Below are positions 1-7,096 of a stretch of DNA of 11,229 nt, piece after piece. The translations under genes were made by a program, and so were the position numbers. The notes beneath the pieces are model-generated. The model was not told where the DNA came from, did not search any database, and saw only the letters and a program-made list of their open reading frames with translations. The DNA is from Flavobacteriales bacterium. GTDB lineage: Bacteria > Bacteroidota > Bacteroidia > Flavobacteriales_D > Crocinitomicaceae. The first letter of the stretch is position 1. Every line of letters begins with the position of its first letter. The DNA is taken from contig CANJQZ010000047.1 in the NCBI GenBank assembly GCA_947476515.1, positions 1 to 11,229 of the forward strand, in the 5' to 3' direction.

Positions 1-73
1 CGGAAATAATACCTTTTCCTAACGATGACGTAACGCCCCCGGTTACAAAAATATACTTAGTTGAATTGGACAT
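1..73 (-). CDS. pyrG: CTP synthase, N-terminal fragment (cut by window edge)
   Basis: The reverse strand from ATG at 73-71 reads 24 codons and then leaves the window. The peptide is MSNSTKYIFVTGGV followed by TSSLGKGIIS. This is the highly conserved amino terminus of CTP synthase, where the GGVxSxLGKG segment forms the ATP-binding P-loop of the synthetase domain. The enzyme makes CTP from UTP, ATP and glutamine, the last step of pyrimidine nucleotide synthesis in the cytosol. The glutaminase domain and most of the protein lie outside the window. The ATG is the natural start because the conserved KYIFVTGG block begins six residues later, and a Bacteroidota-type promoter lies just upstream (100-134). 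Identification is firm despite the short length because this N-terminus is so distinctive. Confidence 0.93.
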   Translation of the reverse strand, partial: MSNSTKYIFVTGGVTSSLGKGIIS

Positions 74-99
74 GAATTGTAAATTGTAACTACGGGAGT

Positions 100-134
100 C
101 AAAGTTAATAGATCCAAAGGAACTTTAATACAAA
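100..134 (-). promoter_or_regulatory. Putative Bacteroidota-type promoter of pyrG
   Basis: On the reverse strand a TTTG (134-131) is followed after 23 bases by TAACTTTG (107-100), which matches the Bacteroidota TTTG/TAnnTTTG (-33/-7) pattern. Transcription would begin roughly 5-7 bases further on, leaving a leader of about 20 bases before the pyrG ATG. The match and spacing are seen directly; function is inferred. Confidence 0.5.
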
Positions 135-202
135 AAGTAAAAAACAAGTCCCATTTGTTGATAAATAATTAAGGAATGGTAATAAACAGGACTGCTAAGC
201 AG

Positions 203-790
203 TTATTTCTGCCATTTTTGATAAGAAAGCGCTTGTTTAGGGCGATTATCTTCTATTTCAAGTAAAGGCTCACAGGGGAGGAGGGAAGTGTGACACAATT
301 GAGGTAATTCTTGATAGAGTTTTGTTCCTTCCGTTTTCCAAGCAATCATATCATCGGAAACTTCCTTGATAATTTTAGCAGGATTTCCAACAACCAAACT
401 TCTTTCAGGAATTTGCATTTTTGAAGGAACAAAAGCAAGTGCGCCAATAATGGATTCCTTTCCAATGAAAGCATCATCCATTAAGACAGCATTCATACCG
501 ATCAGGCAATTTTCTCCTAAATGAGCTCCGTGAACAATGGCTCCATGTCCAACATGAGCTCCTTTTTCAAAATTCACGGTGGTGCCTGGAAACATATGAA
601 CCGTACAATTCTCTTGGATATTACAGCCATCTGCAATGATGATGCTGCCCCAATCACCGCGTAATACAGCACCGGGACCAACATATACATTTTTTCCAAT
701 AATTACATCTCCAATGACACTTGCCAATGGATGAATGAAGCTAGTTGGGTCAATAACAGGAATAAATCCGTTGAAAGAATAGATGGCCAT
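203..790 (-). CDS. PaaY-like hexapeptide-repeat protein (gamma-carbonic anhydrase superfamily)
   Basis: This 195-residue protein is a left-handed beta-helix of the gamma-class carbonic anhydrase/PaaY superfamily. Residues 18-140 carry imperfect hexapeptide repeats (for example VIGDVIIGKNVYVGPGAVLRGDW). Three histidines, His65, His82 and His87, have the HxxxxH spacing of the metal-binding residues that bridge subunits of the trimer. The C-terminal part after the repeats (VGNPAKIIKEVSDDMIAWK, then a helical tail with CEPL and NRPK) resembles PaaY more than the shorter YrdA/CaiE-type proteins. E. coli PaaY is a thioesterase in phenylacetate degradation, but no other paa gene is present here, so substrate and even reaction (hydratase or thioesterase) are open. 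No signal peptide is visible, so it is probably cytosolic. It is transcribed away from the rhodanese gene and towards pyrG. The start ATG is followed at once by the usual family beginning (MAIYSFNGFIPVI). Confidence 0.85.
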   Translation of the reverse strand: MAIYSFNGFIPVIDPTSFIHPLASVIGDVIIGKNVYVGPGAVLRGDWGSIIIADGCNIQENCTVHMFPGTTVNFEKGAHVGHGAIVHGAHLGENCLIGMNAVLMDDAFIGKESIIGALAFVPSKMQIPERSLVVGNPAKIIKEVSDDMIAWKTEGTKLYQELPQLCHTSLLPCEPLLEIEDNRPKQALSYQKWQK

Positions 791-820
791 TTTTATATTA
801 TGTTAAATAGAAATTATCTA

Positions 821-850
821 CAAGTATATTTAATTAATTTTGACTTCAAA
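821..850 (-). promoter_or_regulatory. Putative promoter for the PaaY-like gene
   Basis: On the reverse strand TTTG (850-847) is followed after 18 bases by TATACTTG (828-821), one mismatch from the TAnnTTTG -7 box. This would give a leader of about 25 bases before the ATG at 790. An alternative is the exact -7 match TATATTTG at 854-847, with a TTG at 880-878 (23-base spacing) inside the rhodanese gene and a leader of about 50 bases. The two candidates share the same bases, so only one of them is likely to be real. Confidence 0.35.
835..842 (+). promoter_or_regulatory. Putative -7 box of the rhodanese gene
   Basis: TAATTTTG fits TAnnTTTG exactly and ends 16 bases before the rhodanese ATG. No good TTG lies 17-23 bases upstream, so this is a -7 match only. 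It overlaps the region holding the divergent promoter for the PaaY-like gene. Confidence 0.35.
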
Positions 851-858
851 TATACATC

Positions 859-1209
859 ATGAAAACAATACTTTTTTCAATTTCTTTTCTTTTCGTTCTG
901 ATTAATGTTTCAGCTCAAAAAGTGGTTGAGCAAGCGGAATTTAAATCTCTTATGAAAACAGAAGGTGCGCAACTGATAGATGTTCGTACAGCAAAAGAGT
1001 ATGCGCAGGGAAAAATCTCAGGAGCAATTAACATAGATTACTTCTCAAGTAATTTTACTACAGCAATTTCTAAGTTAGATAAAAGTAAAATCATTTTAGT
1101 CTATTGTGCCGCTGGTGGGAGAAGTGCTTCGGCAGCAAAAGAATTCAAAAAGCTTGGATTCAAAAAAGTCTACGACCTGAAAGGGGGCTATGACCATTGG
1201 AATGATTAA
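859..1209 (+). CDS. Exported single-domain rhodanese-like sulfurtransferase
   Basis: The protein has 116 residues. Residues 1-19 form a Sec signal peptide (MKTILFSISF, a hydrophobic run, then VSA before Gln20), so the mature protein of about 97 residues should be periplasmic. The rest is a single rhodanese domain: the LIDVRTAKEYAQGKISGAINID block (39-60), the active-site loop CAAGGRS starting at Cys83, and the terminal LKGGYDHW motif (108-114). The Cys-x4-Arg loop is the one that carries the persulfide in sulfurtransferases of this family, and all key residues are present, so it should be active. The physiological sulfur donor and acceptor are unknown. It appears to be a single-gene unit: the next gene starts 160 bases later behind its own -7 box, and the neighbour on the left is divergent. 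Confidence 0.9.
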   Translation: MKTILFSISFLFVLINVSAQKVVEQAEFKSLMKTEGAQLIDVRTAKEYAQGKISGAINIDYFSSNFTTAISKLDKSKIILVYCAAGGRSASAAKEFKKLGFKKVYDLKGGYDHWND

Positions 1210-1262
1210 TAAGTAATAATGCTTTTGATTTATATTTGAATAGATTACTTGATAATACTATT

Positions 1263-1290
1263 TAACATAATATTAATTATATAACATAAT
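1263..1290. repeat. Short direct repeat in AT-rich intergenic DNA
   Basis: TAACATAAT occurs at 1263-1271 and again at 1282-1290, 19 bases apart start to start (nearly two helical turns). The second copy runs into a small palindrome, ATAAT-TG-ATTAT (1286-1297). This lies in the very AT-rich 160-base gap between the rhodanese and DUF1800 genes, which holds no gene and no convincing terminator. It could be an operator, but base composition alone can produce such repeats. Confidence 0.25.
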
Positions 1291-1346
1291 TGATTATAAT
1301 AAGTTAATCACAAATACAATTCATGATTAGATAAAGAGATTTTCAA

Positions 1347-1354
1347 TATATTTG
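1347..1354 (+). promoter_or_regulatory. Putative -7 box of the DUF1800/DUF1501 operon
   Basis: TATATTTG matches TAnnTTTG exactly and ends 15 bases before the ATG at 1370. The last three bases are a TTG that could be mistaken for a start codon of the DUF1800 reading frame. A clear -33 TTG at the right distance is missing. A second exact -7 match (1231-1238) lies further upstream and would give a leader of over 100 bases. Confidence 0.4.
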
Positions 1355-1369
1355 AAAAAAAGATTGATT

Positions 1370-2989
1370 ATGATTCCAGATCAAATTGTAGAAGGACCAC
1401 TTACCATGAGTATGGATCCATATATCGGAACATGGACAAAACAAGAAGCTGCTCATCTTTTGAGACGAACAACTTTTGGACCAACATTTCAACAAATTCA
1501 ATCTGCAGTAAATTCAGGTATGGATGCAGCTGTTAATGCATTATTGCAAATTAATGCTACAAGTTTACCGATAAGTTACGATCCAGCCGAAACAATTTCT
1601 GCAATTGGATCCACATGGATAAACAGCGTTTACCCTGCTGATGCCGCCAGTTCTCAAGCACATGAAACAGCTAGGGTTAAATCTTTAGGGGCCTGGTTGA
1701 TGAAGCGGATGAATACAGAAAATAGCACAATCGCTGAAAAGATGTGTCTTTTTTGGCAGAATCATTTTGCAGCAACTTTAGCACCTGATGCACGCGCTAG
1801 TTATCAATATCATCTATTAATCAGAAATCATTCTTTAGGAAATTTCAAGCAGTTTGTTAAGGACATGACAGTTGATCCAACGATGTTGATTTTTCTTAAT
1901 GGTGCTTCCAATAATGTTTACAGTCCCAATGAAAATTATGCTCGTGAAATTTTAGAGCTTTTTACTATCGGGAAAGGACCTCAAATTGGTCCAGGAGATT
2001 ATACTAATTATACTGAAAGTGATGTTGCGGCTGGCGCGAAAATATTCACAGGATATATTGTAGAAGGATTAAGAAGTACCACCCTTACTTCCCCTGTTTC
2101 GACATATTATGACATACTTCATGATCAAACCACAAAGCAATTGTCCTCACATTTTGGAAATCAATCGATATCTGCTGGTGGAGCTTCCGAATATGTCAAT
2201 TATATCGATGTGATTTTTCAGCAGAATCAAGTTGCAACTTATATATGCACTAAATTATATCGCTATTTCGTAAATTATGATCTAACGCTTGATGTTCAGA
2301 CCAATATTATTCCAGTGATGGCGCAAACTATGATTGATAATAATTATGAAATTTTACCCGTGATGCAACAATTATTGAAGAGTCAGCATTTTTATGACAT
2401 TGCTTTTCAAGGTGCATTAATTCGCAATCCTTTAGAAGTGGTTTTTGGAATGTTTAATCCATGTGAATCTGTACCAAATTTCAATTTAGCTACCAATTCA
2501 GACATGTATGTCACCATCTATTACTACTGTCAAACAATGGGGCAATCTTATGGTGCTCCCCCTAGTGTTGCTGGCTGGGTAGCATATTACCAAGCGCCCT
2601 CTTTTTCTAAATTATGGGTGAATTCTACTACTATTAAAAACAGATTTGATATTGCAAATTATATTACACTTTATACTGGTATTCCAGTTAATGGATCCAA
2701 TTTTAAAGTCAATGCGCTCCAATTAATTGATGGATTATCTTTCCCTGATAATGCTATTGCTGTTATTGATGATATGTGTATCGTATTTTTCCCAAAGGCT
2801 ATTTCAGCAGCTCAAAAAACTTTATTGAAATTCATTTTAACAGGTGGCCTACCCGACTTTGAATGGACAATTGATTACAATGCTTATGCTGCTGATCCAA
2901 CAAATCCTGTTGTTTCTTCACCTGTTCGCATAAAAGTGGAACAAGTATTATCGCGCATTTTTCAAATGCCTGAATTCCAAACTATTTAA
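1370..2989 (+). CDS. DUF1800 family protein
   Basis: Counted from ATG 1370 this is a 539-residue protein. The DUF1800 marks are clear: AHLLRRTTFGPT near residues 28-39, FWQNHF (128-133), SPNENYAREILELFTIG (185-201), KIFTGY (224-229) and the later ICTKLYRYFV block. The biochemical function of this family is unknown to me; it is repeatedly found beside DUF1501 genes, as here (next gene 12 bases downstream). No signal peptide, lipobox or T9SS tail is visible, although the partner is exported. The frame is open back to a stop at 1328-1330, and translating that stretch yields no signal peptide either. A TTG at 1352 is in frame but belongs to a probable -7 promoter box, so ATG 1370 is preferred; a later ATG at 1406 is also possible, since the conserved part begins around residue 20. 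Confidence 0.88.
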   Translation: MIPDQIVEGPLTMSMDPYIGTWTKQEAAHLLRRTTFGPTFQQIQSAVNSGMDAAVNALLQINATSLPISYDPAETISAIGSTWINSVYPADAASSQAHETARVKSLGAWLMKRMNTENSTIAEKMCLFWQNHFAATLAPDARASYQYHLLIRNHSLGNFKQFVKDMTVDPTMLIFLNGASNNVYSPNENYAREILELFTIGKGPQIGPGDYTNYTESDVAAGAKIFTGYIVEGLRSTTLTSPVSTYYDILHDQTTKQLSSHFGNQSISAGGASEYVNYIDVIFQQNQVATYICTKLYRYFVNYDLTLDVQTNIIPVMAQTMIDNNYEILPVMQQLLKSQHFYDIAFQGALIRNPLEVVFGMFNPCESVPNFNLATNSDMYVTIYYYCQTMGQSYGAPPSVAGWVAYYQAPSFSKLWVNSTTIKNRFDIANYITLYTGIPVNGSNFKVNALQLIDGLSFPDNAIAVIDDMCIVFFPKAISAAQKTLLKFILTGGLPDFEWTIDYNAYAADPTNPVVSSPVRIKVEQVLSRIFQMPEFQTI

Positions 2990-3001
2990 TTTTCCAAAAA
3001 T

Positions 3002-4552
3002 ATGAAGAGAAGGAATTTTTTAAAGAATATGACATTGGCATCGCTTGCGACTCCTTTTGCATTAAAAGGTGTTAATTATCAAGGCATCGCAAAAAAACTA
3101 TTTAATTATTCCAAATCAGCTGAAGATCGCGTATTGGTAATTGTTAGATTGAACGGAGGTAACGATGGACTCAATACCGTAATTCCATTAGATCAATATG
3201 GGAACTTATTAGTTCAGCGTCCTAATGTGATTATTCCTCAGTCAAATATAATACAAGTTACACCAGAAATCGGGTTTCACCCGGTAATGACTGGAATGCG
3301 AAACATGTATAATGATGGGAATCTTACCGTAATCCAAAATGTTGGTTATCCAGAACAAAATCGTTCTCATTTCAGATCCATGGATATTTGGACCTCAGGA
3401 ATGACTAATATCTCTGAAACGAGAGGTTGGTTGGGCAGATATTTAGATAGTGTTTATCCAAATTATCCAAATGATTATCCTAACGCTGCAAATCCTGATC
3501 CTTTTGCAATTAGCATGGGATATGAAGTGTCCGCTACTTGCCAAGGATTAATGTCTAATTTTTCGAATGCAATTAACGATCCTTTCGCTACTGTTAATCT
3601 TCTAAATACTGGCGTGACAAATGATGGCTCCTATTTCGGTTCTCACATGGAGTATTTATCAATATTAATAGATCAAACAAATCAATATGGCGCTACCATA
3701 AATGCTGCTGCTAATTCAGGAGCTTCATTATCCACCTTGTATGATGTTAATAATCCGCTCGCTGTTCAACTTAAAAATGTTGCTAAAATGATCTCCGGTG
3801 GATTAAAAACCAAAGTGTATATATTGAATATAAATGGTTTTGACACACATGATTCTCAAGTCGATGCCAACAATACCATGATTGGAAATCATTCGAATTT
3901 ATTAAAAATGCTTTCTGATGCTATTAGTGCTTTTCAAAATGACTTAGGATTATTGGGTATTTCAAATAGAGTAGCAGGAATGACTTTCTCAGAATTTGGT
4001 CGCCAAATTGCGTCAAATGCAAGTTTAGGAACTGATCACGGTGATGCAGCGCCCATGTTTCTCTTCGGTTCATGTATCAATTCTGGAATCATTGGAAGTA
4101 ACCCAATTATCCCTGGATCAGTAAATTCACAAGATGCCGTTCCGATGCAAATTGATTTTAGAGATATTTATGCTTCCATATTAAAAGATTGGTTTGAAGT
4201 TCCAGAAATTGAAATTCAACCTCTTTTTGAACAATCTATTACTTATTATCAAGTTCTAGGCGCTTGTAATGTTGGATTAAATGAGTTAGTCGAGGAAAGA
4301 GATAAAGGAATAGTTTATCCTAATCCTGCCGTGAATAACGCAACAGTTCGCTTTAAATGTCAAAATGAAAAGGTCAAAATAGAACTATTAGATCTAAATG
4401 GACAACAAATGAAAGTTGTTTTTGATGGTAATCTTTCATCTGGCATTCAAAATATTCCATTTGAGTTGGAGGGACTTAAATCTGGACAGTATTTCGTTGT
4501 GGTTAATAAGGAAACGGTTAAAGAGTCTATCACATTAACGATAATTAATTAA
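3002..4552 (+). CDS. DUF1501 family protein with Tat-type leader and T9SS sorting domain
   Basis: This 516-residue protein begins MKRRNFLKNMTLASLATPFA, a twin-arginine (RRxFLK) leader with a weakly hydrophobic core. The DUF1501 domain (about 43-415) shows VRLNGGNDGLNTVIP (48-62), YPEQNRSHFRSMDIW (116-130), GFDTHDSQ (279-286), FSEFGRQ (329-335), GTDHGDAAPMFLFG (343-356) and DFRDIYASIL (385-394). The fold is related to alkaline phosphatase/sulfatases, but no activity is assigned. Residues 438-516 (YPNPAVNNATVRF, then beta-rich sequence ending in KESITLTIIN) match the type A C-terminal domain that directs proteins through the type IX secretion system. The expected destination is therefore the cell surface or outside. 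It sits 12 bases behind the DUF1800 gene, probably in one operon and possibly in one complex. Function remains unknown. Confidence 0.92.
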   Translation: MKRRNFLKNMTLASLATPFALKGVNYQGIAKKLFNYSKSAEDRVLVIVRLNGGNDGLNTVIPLDQYGNLLVQRPNVIIPQSNIIQVTPEIGFHPVMTGMRNMYNDGNLTVIQNVGYPEQNRSHFRSMDIWTSGMTNISETRGWLGRYLDSVYPNYPNDYPNAANPDPFAISMGYEVSATCQGLMSNFSNAINDPFATVNLLNTGVTNDGSYFGSHMEYLSILIDQTNQYGATINAAANSGASLSTLYDVNNPLAVQLKNVAKMISGGLKTKVYILNINGFDTHDSQVDANNTMIGNHSNLLKMLSDAISAFQNDLGLLGISNRVAGMTFSEFGRQIASNASLGTDHGDAAPMFLFGSCINSGIIGSNPIIPGSVNSQDAVPMQIDFRDIYASILKDWFEVPEIEIQPLFEQSITYYQVLGACNVGLNELVEERDKGIVYPNPAVNNATVRFKCQNEKVKIELLDLNGQQMKVVFDGNLSSGIQNIPFELEGLKSGQYFVVVNKETVKESITLTIIN

Positions 4553-4556
4553 CCTT

Positions 4557-4937
4557 TTGTTTCAGACTAACGCTAGCAAAATCTTTATTGTAATTATTCT
4601 TTTCATTATCTCCATTATTGGATTTATGATTAAATTACCTAAGGTATTCAGTCACCACGATAAGGCGCTTCATTTTATTTTTTATTTCAATGCAGCTTTT
4701 GTGTTAAATTTTATTTGGGCTAAATCAAGTTTCTTAAAACACATTGTAGTATTTATTGTATTGTCCTTATTCGGTATTTTTATTGAAACAGCACAAGAAT
4801 TATCGAATAATTTGGTCACAAAAAGAATACACGGAAATTTTGATATAGAAGACATTTTCTTCAATGTCCTTGGACTTATCTTCTTTTCAGGGCTTTGGGT
4901 AGTAAATAAATTATGGAAATTGCTATTAAATGATTGA
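4557..4937 (+). CDS. VanZ-like family membrane protein
   Basis: A 126-residue protein with about four membrane helices (roughly 9-27, 37-55, 61-78 and 100-119). It carries the VanZ-like signature: DKALHF (35-40), a Gly73...Glu77...Gln80 cluster in the third helix, Arg90, and a final DIEDIFFNVLG stretch (96-106). VanZ of enterococci contributes to teicoplanin resistance, but small VanZ-like proteins are widespread and mostly uncharacterised; no resistance role is implied. The likely start is TTG at 4557, only 4 bases after the DUF1501 stop. The first ATG (4626) would remove most of the first helix, so it is less likely. The 3' end overlaps the MutS2 gene by 8 bases, suggesting translational coupling. 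Confidence 0.82.
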   Translation: MFQTNASKIFIVIILFIISIIGFMIKLPKVFSHHDKALHFIFYFNAAFVLNFIWAKSSFLKHIVVFIVLSLFGIFIETAQELSNNLVTKRIHGNFDIEDIFFNVLGLIFFSGLWVVNKLWKLLLND

Positions 4938-7059
4938 TAAGAAACAAGTGTTCGCAAGCGATAAGCAATCTCTTCAGGAATTAGAATTTCATCTAATACT
5001 AGATTGGTTGAATCAATTTACTATTGGTCTTACCGCTAAAAAACGCGTACAATCTTTAATTCCAATAAATGATTTTAGTTCAATTCAACAACTGTTATCA
5101 GAAACTGAAACACTTACTAACATTAGAAGAAGGCAATTAAATTTCCCACCTTTAGATTTTGAAGAATTATTAGATGAAATTAAATTATTAGGCATACATC
5201 AAGCTGTACTTAGTGCAGATGGATTTTACAGAATTGTTACAGCTTCAGATTTGGTGAATCGAATTCTAGAATTTTTTGACAAACACCCAAATAATTTTCA
5301 ATCAATTACTGCTTTTTTTGAATCATGTTATCATACTAAAGAACTCATAACGATCATCTCAAAAGTTATAGATCGCAATGGCTTGGTTAAAGATGATGCC
5401 TCGAAATTACTCTATGAAATCAGACAGAAAATAAAAACGCTTAAAAATCAAATTAATCGCAATTTTGACAAGGAGCTTCGTAGATTAAGAAAAGAGAATT
5501 TTTTAGGTGAAACGCAAGAAGGATTCATCAATGATCGCCGGGTACTTACTGTTCAATCTACTCATAAAAGAAAGGTGTTAGGAACTATTGTTGGTTCAAG
5601 TAAAACGGGAAGTTTAACCTTTATTGAACCACAAGTAAATACGGCCTTAAATCACGAGTTGGATTGGGCAATTGACGATGAGATCAAGGAGATTAGAAGA
5701 ATTCTTCAAATGTTAACCAAGGAACTTGCAGTTTTCCTTCCATTAATTGAAGCGTATCAAGCGGCACTTACACAACTAGATTTCACCAATGCTAAATCCA
5801 AATTAGCGATTGAAATGGATGCTGTATTACCTCAAATTCAAGTCTTTAATTCCTTTGAATGGATCAATGCCTTCCACCCTATTCTGCATAAAAACAATAA
5901 ACTTCAACTCAAAGAGACTATTCCTCAAAAAATTAGTATGGAGGAAGAACATAGAATGTTGGTTATTTCTGGTCCCAATGCCGGTGGAAAGAGTATTACA
6001 CTTAAAACGGTGGGTTTATTACAATTGATGCTGCAATCTGGTTTATTAATCCCTGTACATCCCAATAGTACTGGTTGTGTATTTAAGCGCATTTTATCTG
6101 ATATTGGTGATAACCAATCCATTGAAAACGAATTGAGTACCTATTCTTATCGTTTGCAACGCATGAATAAGTTCTTGTCATCCGCCACAAAGAATACAAT
6201 GTTTCTGCTAGATGAATTCGGAACAGGTTCAGATCCGGATTTAGGAGGTGCCTTGGCTGAAGTGTTTTTTGAAGAGTTATATCATAAAAATGCCTACGCC
6301 GTTATAACCACACATTATGCGAACATCAAGCTAAAAGCGAGTCAATTACCTCAAGCAATTAATGCCTGTATGCTTTTTGATGTGAAAACATTGCAACCTT
6401 TATTTCACCTTGCGATTGGTCAACCTGGAAGTTCTTTCACTTTTGAAGTTGCCCAATTGAATGGAATCCATAAAGGACTTATTAATAAAGCAAAAGAAAG
6501 TTTAGGTGAAAATAAGGTTCGTTTTGATCGACTATTAAGTGAACTTCAACAGGAAAAAAATTATCTAGATAAATTGATTAACGAACATTTATCAGCTCAA
6601 AAAACATTAGAGGAAAGTACTTTGTATCATGATGATCTTGCTGTGAAATTAATCGAAAAATTAAAAGTACATCAAATTCAAAATGAAGAGATTAACAAGT
6701 CTATAATTCTAGGAAAGAAGTTTCAGAATTTCCTTCAAAAATTCAATATTAGCTCTAGAAAAAAAGGTGTTAACGAACCTTTATTTGAAGAAATAAAGCA
6801 GTTTATGGTGATGGAAAAATCTAAGACAGTGATCAAAGAAAAACAGAAATTTGAATCTCAGAAGAGTAAAGCGAAACCTACCATTAAGAAAATAGCCCAA
6901 GAATTACAATTAGATAACATAAAGGTGGGGTCAACTGTCAAAATAAACAGCACGAATCAAAATGGAATTGTAGATAGAATCGAAGGAAAAGAAGTACTTG
7001 TTTTAATTGGGAATCTTAGAATTAAAGCACAGTTGAATAAACTGCAATTCATTAAGTAA
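4930..7059 (+). CDS. mutS2: MutS2-family DNA-binding ATPase lacking the Smr domain
   Basis: A 709-residue protein of the MutS2 branch of the MutS family. It has an N-terminal helical core (1-130), a charged coiled-coil clamp (about 150-265), and an ABC-type ATPase with Walker A GPNAGGKS (348-355), Walker B MFLLDEFGTGSDPD (424-436) and the TTHYANIK loop with His462. A second coiled-coil-rich stretch (about 520-660) follows. MutS2 has no mismatch-recognition domain and in other bacteria acts on branched DNA or on stalled, collided ribosomes. The C-terminus is a short KOW-like beta domain (about 665-709, KVGSTVKINSTNQNGIVDRI) and then the protein stops. The Smr endonuclease domain that completes typical MutS2 (about 780 residues) is absent, and the 37 bases after the stop do not encode it. 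The start ATG overlaps the VanZ-like gene by 8 bases. Confidence 0.9.
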   Translation: MIDKKQVFASDKQSLQELEFHLILDWLNQFTIGLTAKKRVQSLIPINDFSSIQQLLSETETLTNIRRRQLNFPPLDFEELLDEIKLLGIHQAVLSADGFYRIVTASDLVNRILEFFDKHPNNFQSITAFFESCYHTKELITIISKVIDRNGLVKDDASKLLYEIRQKIKTLKNQINRNFDKELRRLRKENFLGETQEGFINDRRVLTVQSTHKRKVLGTIVGSSKTGSLTFIEPQVNTALNHELDWAIDDEIKEIRRILQMLTKELAVFLPLIEAYQAALTQLDFTNAKSKLAIEMDAVLPQIQVFNSFEWINAFHPILHKNNKLQLKETIPQKISMEEEHRMLVISGPNAGGKSITLKTVGLLQLMLQSGLLIPVHPNSTGCVFKRILSDIGDNQSIENELSTYSYRLQRMNKFLSSATKNTMFLLDEFGTGSDPDLGGALAEVFFEELYHKNAYAVITTHYANIKLKASQLPQAINACMLFDVKTLQPLFHLAIGQPGSSFTFEVAQLNGIHKGLINKAKESLGENKVRFDRLLSELQQEKNYLDKLINEHLSAQKTLEESTLYHDDLAVKLIEKLKVHQIQNEEINKSIILGKKFQNFLQKFNISSRKKGVNEPLFEEIKQFMVMEKSKTVIKEKQKFESQKSKAKPTIKKIAQELQLDNIKVGSTVKINSTNQNGIVDRIEGKEVLVLIGNLRIKAQLNKLQFIK

Positions 7060-7066
7060 AAGGCAC

Positions 7067-7074
7067 TAACTTTG
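7067..7074 (+). promoter_or_regulatory. Putative -7 box of the pabB-tilS-crp unit
   Basis: TAACTTTG matches TAnnTTTG and is identical to the pyrG box. It lies in the 37-base gap behind mutS2 and ends 22 bases before the pabB ATG. The -33 region is weak (only CTG around 7042-7044). It may be an internal promoter in a longer operon, as no terminator is seen after mutS2. Confidence 0.4.
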
Positions 7075-7096
7075 TAATTAGATATTCAAGAATATT

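Noticed and set aside
191..203. Small hairpin ACTGC-TAA-GCAGT at the 3' end of the PaaY-like gene as a terminator
   Set aside because: Only a 5-bp stem with a 3-base loop, overlapping the stop codon, and no T-run follows on the reverse strand.
4557..4937. VanZ-like protein as a glycopeptide resistance gene
   Set aside because: There are no vanH/A/X or regulatory genes nearby, and the family is widespread outside resistance clusters.
4682..4957. Reverse-strand open frame of 91 codons
   Set aside because: It lies across the VanZ-like gene and the start of mutS2, whose frames have clear family motifs; the reverse peptide shows no recognisable domain.
5810..6122. Short frames on both strands inside mutS2
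   Set aside because: They overlap the conserved Walker A region of mutS2 in other frames and have no family features of their own.
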